Source: Salticus scenicus (Eukaryota; Arthropoda; Arachnida; Araneae; Salticidae). Taken from it: 64,000 nt of DNA. The DNA lies in NCBI GenBank assembly GCA_963930645.1, contig OZ005648.1, forward strand, positions 152,313,035 through 152,377,034, given 5' to 3'. This document shows positions 58,165 through 64,000 of the stretch, piece by piece. Position 1 is the first letter of the stretch; every line of letters starts with the position of its first letter. A program made the position numbers and the translations under genes. Under the pieces are notes generated by a model. The model worked only from the letters and a program-made list of their open reading frames with translations. It searched no databases and had not been told where the DNA came from.

Positions 58165-58586
58165 AAGCTGTTGGTTTGTGTGTGTACGCCTGTATTTATT
58201 GTCATCATATTTGTAGAAAGTCCAAATTCTGGGAAAAGAATAAGTTGTTCGTGCTCAGGGACTTTCAAGAGAATTCAGATGCATTACGTTTATCAACGAC
58301 ATTTCTGATAGGTACCATTTAATATCTTTAGATTGCATAAAACAGAATAAACTGAATGTACATTTTTATTTTGCATGAGTAAAAGAACGTTTCGTATAAA
58401 ATGCGAATGAAATCATTTATTAATCATTTGCACATAACAGCACAAAACAATTCGGATGCATTACCCCTGTACAAAAATTTTGCTCAAAATTCGTTTCAAG
58501 TAAAACCATGTATTTTTCATACTGTACTAAATTTAAGTATACTATATATTGAATAAAGAAGCATCACAAAACTGACGTTGTAAAAA
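57601..58586. other. AT-rich DNA with long T and A runs
   Basis: T24 at about 58002-58025 and A28 at about 58135-58162. No gene. Confidence 0.6.
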
Positions 58587-58642
58587 TTATTACTTACAAA
58601 CTTTGAATAAACACCATAAAATGCAATAAACTCGCAACAATT

Positions 58643-58677
58643 GTTTCGGGTCGAAAAAACACACGACCCTTCATCAG
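58643..58677 (-). ncRNA. Hammerhead-ribozyme-like core, left arm
   Basis: Exact mirror of 58773-58807 on the minus strand. In the folded palindrome the two cores pair with each other and could not both form. Confidence 0.4.
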
Positions 58678-58772
58678 GCGAATAAAGTAAGCACGAGTGC
58701 TGCAGTCAAAGCGGCAACGCACCCAACGAGCGTTGCCGCTTTGAATGCAGCACTCGTGCTTACTTTATTCGC

Positions 58773-58807
58773 CTGATGAAGGGTCGTGTGTTTTTTCGAC
58801 CCGAAAC
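58773..58807 (+). ncRNA. Hammerhead-ribozyme-like core, right arm
   Basis: CTGATGA (58773-58779), one extra A, stem GGGTCG/CGACCC with a 10 nt loop, then GAAAC (58803-58807). These are the conserved box, stem II and the GAAA box of hammerhead ribozymes, in the order found in Penelope-like retroelements. The partner strand of stem III with a UH cleavage site is not clear, and the extra A next to stem II is not canonical. Activity is not shown. The mirror copy is the next entry. Confidence 0.4.
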
Positions 58808-59025
58808 AATTGTTGCGAGTTTATTGCATTTTATGGTGTTTATTCAAAGTTTGTAAGTAATAAGTAATAATATACTATATAGTTTTTGTAAGAGACGAAA
58901 AAAAAAAAAATAATAATAATCCTGGAAAAAATAATCCAGGAAAAAAGCTCCCTCAGAAAAAAAAACACCCCGGAAAAAACACATTTAATTTTTTTTTTTT
59001 TTTTTTTTTTTTTTTGAAATTTCTA

Positions 59026-59275
59026 AATTAGAATTTCGTGGCCTATTGGAGTTGTGCTATGTTCAAAATTTGTCACTTGATATAGCTGCTCTAATGCAGA
59101 CTCGGTGATCCTTGCCAACGTATATTATGTGAAAAGTGCCGAGCTGATTTTCAGCCAGGGTAGCTCAGTGGTTTAGAACATCCGCGAGTTAAGCGGAAGG
59201 CCCGAGTTCGATTCCAAGACTCTGGTATTTTTCACGTATAGTGGTAAAAATCAGCCTTCCACTCCAATTATAAGA
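59026..59275 (+). repeat. tRNA-like repeat, family 3, second long copy
   Basis: Leader atttcgtggcctattggag and agactcggtgatcc, tRNA-like part 59154-59225 (A box tagctcagtgg, anticodon-like tccgcgagttaagcgga, B box agttcgattcc, acceptor ccaggg/ctctgg), tail aaaaatcagccttccactcc. The order is the same as at 30752-30990. Confidence 0.85.
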
Positions 59276-59289
59276 AGTGAGATTTAAGA

Positions 59290-59990
59290 GTTGATGCTTG
59301 AAATTTCTAAAGTATTAAAATATGGTTTATATAAATACCTTTCTCAGAACGCAATGTTCTGGAAAATTTTCGGGTGTCCGTGTACATAAACCGGCAGAGG
59401 TATTCACTCCATTTTCATTAGGGAACATCCGGTTGTGAACTAGAATAATATATATGAGTTTCAAAAAATTCCATAAGCATTTAAGGGAGGAGGACAGACA
59501 GACAGTCACCATGGACAGACAGACGGGCAGACGAACAGGCAGACACACACACAAATTGAAATCATGTTCACATTTAAAAATTGTTAGAAAGTACTAAAAA
59601 TACTTAATATAAACGAAAGTGCAATTCCAGCAAATTTTTATTAATATTTCTTAAAGGAACTGAATATTTTTGTGTGTCCCTGTAAGTTTAATACAAATAT
59701 ACAGAAAGCATTCTTTTGTGCATATGAATAACATATTTCAATTTCATTAAGCTTTGTACAAAGTAAAGTTATTAAAATTTGGTTTACAGAAATACCTTTC
59801 ATAGAATGTAATGTTTTGGAATACTTTCGGTGTCCCTGTATAGAAACCAGTGCTGGTATTTATTCCATTTTACATAAGAAACATCGGATAGTGAACTTGA
59901 ATAGCATATTTCAATTTCATTAAGATTTGTGTACAGAAAAGGTATTAAAAGATGATTTATCGAAATACCTACCATAGAGCATGCACGCCG
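59290..59990. repeat. Diverged repeats with gtgtccctgta, R-G related
   Basis: Two to three versions of ggttta-a-aaatacctttc, tgttctggaa, tttcggtgtcc, ttcattaggaaacat at 59320-59440 and 59780-59900, and a short one at 59945. A GACA microsatellite lies at 59494-59545. Confidence 0.6.
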
Positions 59991-60343
59991 ACTATGTGGG
60001 TGCCGTGGGTGCCGCGCCAACTGCATGGGTGATTTGGGTGCTGAAGCATCAAGAGATTTTCCCGTGGGTGCGAAGCCCCCACAACAAAATTTCTCATGAG
60101 AGGATGGTTTTATATCACTTTTTATTGATTGCAATGAAATTTGATATAATTATTTACTGACTGTTACAAAACACGATGTTTATATATAACTGAGGGAGAA
60201 AACGGGGAAGAACATGATATAAAAACCATCTTTTTCATTGCAAACTCCTCTCTCAATAGATACATTTAATTTTTACTATACTAGTTATTTTAGTACTAAT
60301 TGAGAACTTTACTAACTTTTGAGATACCGAAAAAAAAGGGTTG
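59991..60343. other. Short GC-richer patch, then AT-rich DNA
   Basis: gtgggtgccgtgggtgcc and cgtgggtgcgaagcccccac at 59996-60080 form G-rich and palindromic words, perhaps an element end. Nothing else recognised. Confidence 0.4.
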
Positions 60344-60465
60344 GATGGTTGGGTTTTACGTCGCACTAGTGCTGCGCAGACGGGCAATTGGCGACGGTCT
60401 GGGACACACCCCTAGAGGTGGTCGGGAGACATGCCATCACAATTTTGATCCTCCACGAAAGGGGG
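60344..60465 (-). repeat. SINE family 2, 5'-truncated 3' part
   Basis: Minus strand: ttgtgatggcatgtc, cccagaccgtcgccaattgc, gtgcgacgtaaaaccc. This is the last third of the family-2 body, close to the 31580-31904 copy. Confidence 0.85.
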
Positions 60466-60774
60466 AAAAAAAGGATATAAAAATCTTCTTTTCCTCTACC
60501 TTTCTCCGGAATATTTAGTCTTTGCTGTTTTTTCTACCTAATTAATAGGTAATAACCGAAAAAGTTTAATTGCAATTAGTGAAAAAGTTATATAGAATTT
60601 TTCTTTTTCTATCGAATCTCTCCCCTCCTGTTAGTATATGTTATGTAAAAAAAATAATTATATTAAAAAAAAAGAATCCTAGTAAAATAATTTGTGCTTT
60701 AAAATGAAAAGATAAGAAGCAATATAAGTTTGCATTGAAAAATTATTTTTAGTTTAAAAAAATCTTTCTTTGGA

Positions 60775-60930
60775 TGTTGGTGTTTGGGATGATCATGCTT
60801 GAGTCCAGGCCTGGTTGAGATAGGCAACGGAGGCAACCTAGCTCTCATCTATGCCAGTTCAGGAACGCTGAACAGCTATGATGATGGTTGCGACCTGATT
60901 CGAGCCTGACACCTCTCGTCTACTTTTTTT
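60775..60930 (-). repeat. tRNA-derived SINE-like fragment
   Basis: Minus strand: gtagacgagaggtgtcaggc then ctcgaatcagg (B-box-like), and a body through gcctggactcaagc. Possibly a distant relative of family 1. Confidence 0.4.
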
Positions 60931-61088
60931 CTTTTTGATTAGGAAAACAATAGTTTTATAATGAATTAGGATATGCTGTGATAATTAAAGGAAAATATAA
61001 TTTTCTTTTCTTATAAATGTATTACCTATCAACATTTTTATTCACTTTATTAAGAATATGTTGTTTTCCAGCTAGACGAAATTACAAC

Positions 61089-61150
<62 letters not shown>

Positions 61151-62363
61151 TTTTTTTTCAACTAAAATCAAAAGCGGAAAAAAACAATAATAATAAACAA
61201 ATAAATAATTTTCGGTTAAACGTAAATCTAAGGGAATATCTATAAAAATCTAAGTTAGAAAATAAGTAAATAATTTATAGAGGAATAAATTATATTTGGA
61301 AGTTCTTATTGCATAATGAAATGAGAGGAATATTTCTAAGTACTTTCAAGTGGATGAAATAATTCATTCAAAAAGATTTGTTATGAATATTATAAAATAA
61401 CACAAAAATACTTTGAAGATCATGATGCACATAGTTACTGAAATATGAATATATATATTGAAATTTTTAATAAATGTAAAAATGTAGTTTTTTCCTCCCA
61501 CTAGTGTCTTTTTAAGATATGGAAAAATATGAGGAACAGGTAATAAAACTTTTAAAACATCTAAAATAAAAATCTAAAACGAAGAGACTGGGGAGACAAG
61601 CAGTCTAGAAATAATTGAGTATAAAACAGGCATTTGTGTCCACTTGTAGTCAAATGATAAGAACACCTTTACAAATCGTTCAGTCAAAGAGGTTAAATCT
61701 TCTAACCCTTTTGTCGTTTGGTAAACGTCCCATGAAGAAACAGCTTTCAACAATTAGCGGAATTCTCTTAAAGAACGTCCATCTGCAGCCACCTGAAGGA
61801 TTAGTTGGAATGAAATAAGAAAAACAGCACGAAAATAAAAGATTTATTACTTTTTTGAATCCAGACGGAAATAATTCAAGTAAACTTGAATGAAAATGCA
61901 TCACCTCACCTTTATTTTGTTTATTTTCAAAATGTAATAACTTTTATAATTTGCCTCAACAATCGATTATAGCCTTCTTGTGGTGTCGTCCTCTTGTTTG
62001 CTTTTCCTAAAGTCGGGGGGGGGGGGATACTTAACGCCTTTTGTTCCCTCTGTAACGTCATGTCAACAGAAATGTGCCAGAAATTTCTCACCGACAAACA
62101 TAATTTTTCGATAAAGAAATTAATTTTTTGTTTGCTTTAATGTGTCATATAAATATATACACATCAGGGCTAGGAAAAATCTAGTTTTAAAAGAAAAAGA
62201 AAAGTACTCATCATTTTTCAGTATCCTGGAAAAAAAGGCATTTTGATAAACTATATTTTCTTGAATTGTTAATTGTGAAACGCAAATTTTAAAGAATGTT
62301 GCAAACGCTTTAGCGAATTAGGGATGCAAATGAAAAAAAAAAAAAAAAAAAAAAGTTTTTTTA

Positions 62364-62398
<35 letters not shown>

Positions 62399-62539
62399 CA
62401 ATTTTAACCATCAACAAAATTTAGTACAACTGTTACTTAATAAAGGAAAAAATATAATGGGGGGTGAAATATTTCTGAAGAAAACGAAAGAGAGAGAGGG
62501 AGGAAAAAAAAAGTTGCTTATATATATATACAATACATA

Positions 62540-62570
<31 letters not shown>

Positions 62571-63933
62571 TTGTTTAATGGAGTCTAATTAAATTTTGTC
62601 TAATTATCATTCACTAATTTAAGACAATAAAAAAATAAAAAAATAAATACTGTTGATGTGGATTACCTGGAAGGATCTAGAGCAGCATAAAAAAAAATAA
62701 TATTAATATTTTTCATATTTTTCCCCTTTTCTTATGACACAATTTAATTTTATCTTTACTCTCTATAATTATTTATCAATATATCACAGTATTCATTTTC
62801 ATTTAAAATTAAATTTTCTGGAAATTCGGAAAAGATGGCTTTACTAAAAATGAATTACTTCAGAAGCAATCTTTATTTGAAAATACAGAAGACTGGAAAG
62901 TATAGTTCAAGTTGCTATTCATAATATTATGTTTATTATGCATTATTTAATTACATTCATAAAATTGTTTTACAGATAAAATTTTAAGATAACTTTTATG
63001 CTGCCAAATAAATATTTTTCTACAAAACCTTCAATGAATTTTTTTCTAAAAGTTTTGTTTATGTAAACACTAGGGGGTTATGGTGCAGCTGAACAAGTTT
63101 TATGAATATAAATTAAAGCTTTTGGATTTCCTTCCAACATTTTAAAGAACTCCTCTATTTCCTAAAATTATATTTAAAATAAAAATACTTTAACTACAAT
63201 CATGAGATGGTTTTCTTGTATGGTTGAAAATAAAATTTAAATGTTTTTTGATATAAATGTAGTTACTTTTATTTCCGAAACAAATTATTTGCTTCTTTTA
63301 CCTACATTAATGTAAACATAATATTACAAATTCTCATATTATTTTCTTTGGAACTTAGTTTGCGTTGATATATTATACTTAGCTTGAATCTCAAAATAAT
63401 TTATTTATAATTAATAATAGCGGAAATACAACCGTTGTAAGAAAAAAAAAGACCCTTTTACACCGTCCCCCCGGAAAAAAGATAATAAAAATAAAGGTAA
63501 ATTAATGTAAAATTCCACAAATGCATTAAAAAAAGATATAGAGAGAAAAACAAACAAATAAAAAATCTGGTACAAATCCATTAGTAACATAAACCTGGAC
63601 AATGAAATGCAGAAAACCAACTTTAAACGTACTTTTTACTTGCACTTTTTTATTTTTATTTTATTTATTTATATAAGTATAATTTTATTTTATTTTATTT
63701 ATTTATTTTTTAAGGAAATGTTTATGCAAACGATTTATTATATTTAAAAAATATATATGAAAATAAGCATTAAATTTTTATGGCATTCTTTGATTTCAAA
63801 CCGGGAATAAAATGAGCTGGCGGGGAGTTAAATTGTGCGAGTGAATTATGTTTTGATGCGGTCTTATATTTAAAAATTGGAGAAAACTAAATTATTAATA
63901 TCACCACCTAGTTTTAAAGGAATATATACATGG

Positions 63934-63934
<1 letters not shown>
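60931..63934. other. AT-rich DNA without a recognised gene
   Basis: (AT)n at 61093-61132 followed by a T run, (AG)n at 62488-62498, (ATT)n at 62541-62570, A and T runs at 62337-62394. The stretch 61600-61820 is more balanced in base content and open on both strands for 60-70 codons, but no domain or splice site convinces. Confidence 0.55.

Positions 63935-64000
<66 letters not shown>
63935..64000. repeat. (AT)n microsatellite running off the window
   Basis: Uninterrupted (AT)n from about 63936 to the end. Confidence 0.95.

Larger units (their letters stand above)
58587..58863. repeat. Near-perfect palindrome with hammerhead-like cores
   Basis: The arms 58587-58720 and 58730-58863 (134 nt each) differ at one position, with a 9 nt loop. 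Each arm contains gcctgatgaagggtcg, a T-rich loop, cgacccgaaac and then aattgttgcg. The symmetry and near-identity suggest a young foldback or a recent inverted duplication. Confidence 0.93.

Noticed and set aside
58643..58807. Active hammerhead ribozyme
   Set aside because: The core matches, but the cleavage strand is not evident, an extra A precedes stem II, and in this locus the two arms would pair with each other. Kept only as a hammerhead-like core.
1..64000. Telomeric repeats
   Set aside because: No TTAGG or TTAGGG arrays were seen; the (AT)n at the right end is a plain microsatellite.

Overview
This is a 64 kb piece of a strongly AT-rich animal nuclear genome with no intact host gene that I can recognise. 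The terminal motifs of its mobile elements, the arthropod-type TATA and TCAGT spacing at one site, and the look of its tRNA-derived SINEs suggest an arthropod. I lean towards an arachnid, but that rests on a general impression of the SINE sequence and is weak. The longest open frames are almost all by-products of tandem repeats whose period is a multiple of three. Only two stretches look like former protein-coding sequence, and both are broken: a 5'-truncated non-LTR retrotransposon end (RT tail, RNase H, zinc knuckle) at 27119-29053, and a PIF1-type helicase motif-VI fragment at 51051-51254.

The window is best read as layered mobile elements in AT-rich filler. Four Helitron-like elements can be delimited to the base (1717-3076, 36841-38561, 40875-41885, 52097-53479). 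Each starts with TC, ends with a hairpin plus CTAG, and lies between a host A and a host T. A fifth, degraded one (about 26512-30010) carries the retrotransposon. The first and last are copies of one another in opposite orientation, and each holds the same two nested SINEs. There are at least three tRNA-derived SINE or tRNA-like repeat families. A small piggyBac-type element (31464-32071) carries a SINE with a 9 bp target duplication. A Tc1/mariner-type element is present twice: a short form at 54931-55715, and a long form at 23524-26446 that holds a 13-unit satellite of about 148 bp. A 2.1 kb element with terminal inverted repeats lies at 42188-44298, and a pogo/Tigger-like remnant at 3356-3970.

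Tandem DNA is prominent. A 27 bp satellite forms one array at 33204-33608 and another of the same consensus in the opposite orientation at 46690-47165, with an orientation switch at a perfect palindrome at 45369-45388. There are shorter 15, 16 and 38 bp arrays, many (AT)n, (TG)n, (ATT)n and (GATA)n tracts, dozens of A or T runs over 20 nt, and several C or G runs of 14 to 19 nt. Three large palindromes stand out: 30448-30746 (tRNA-like heads facing each other), 51549-52096, and 58587-58863. The arms of the last are 134 nt with one mismatch, and each carries a hammerhead-ribozyme-like core (CTGATGA, stem II, GAAAC).

There is no operon-like or pathway logic here. The useful content is the nesting order of the elements, their termini, and a few structured repeats that may be worth testing for activity.
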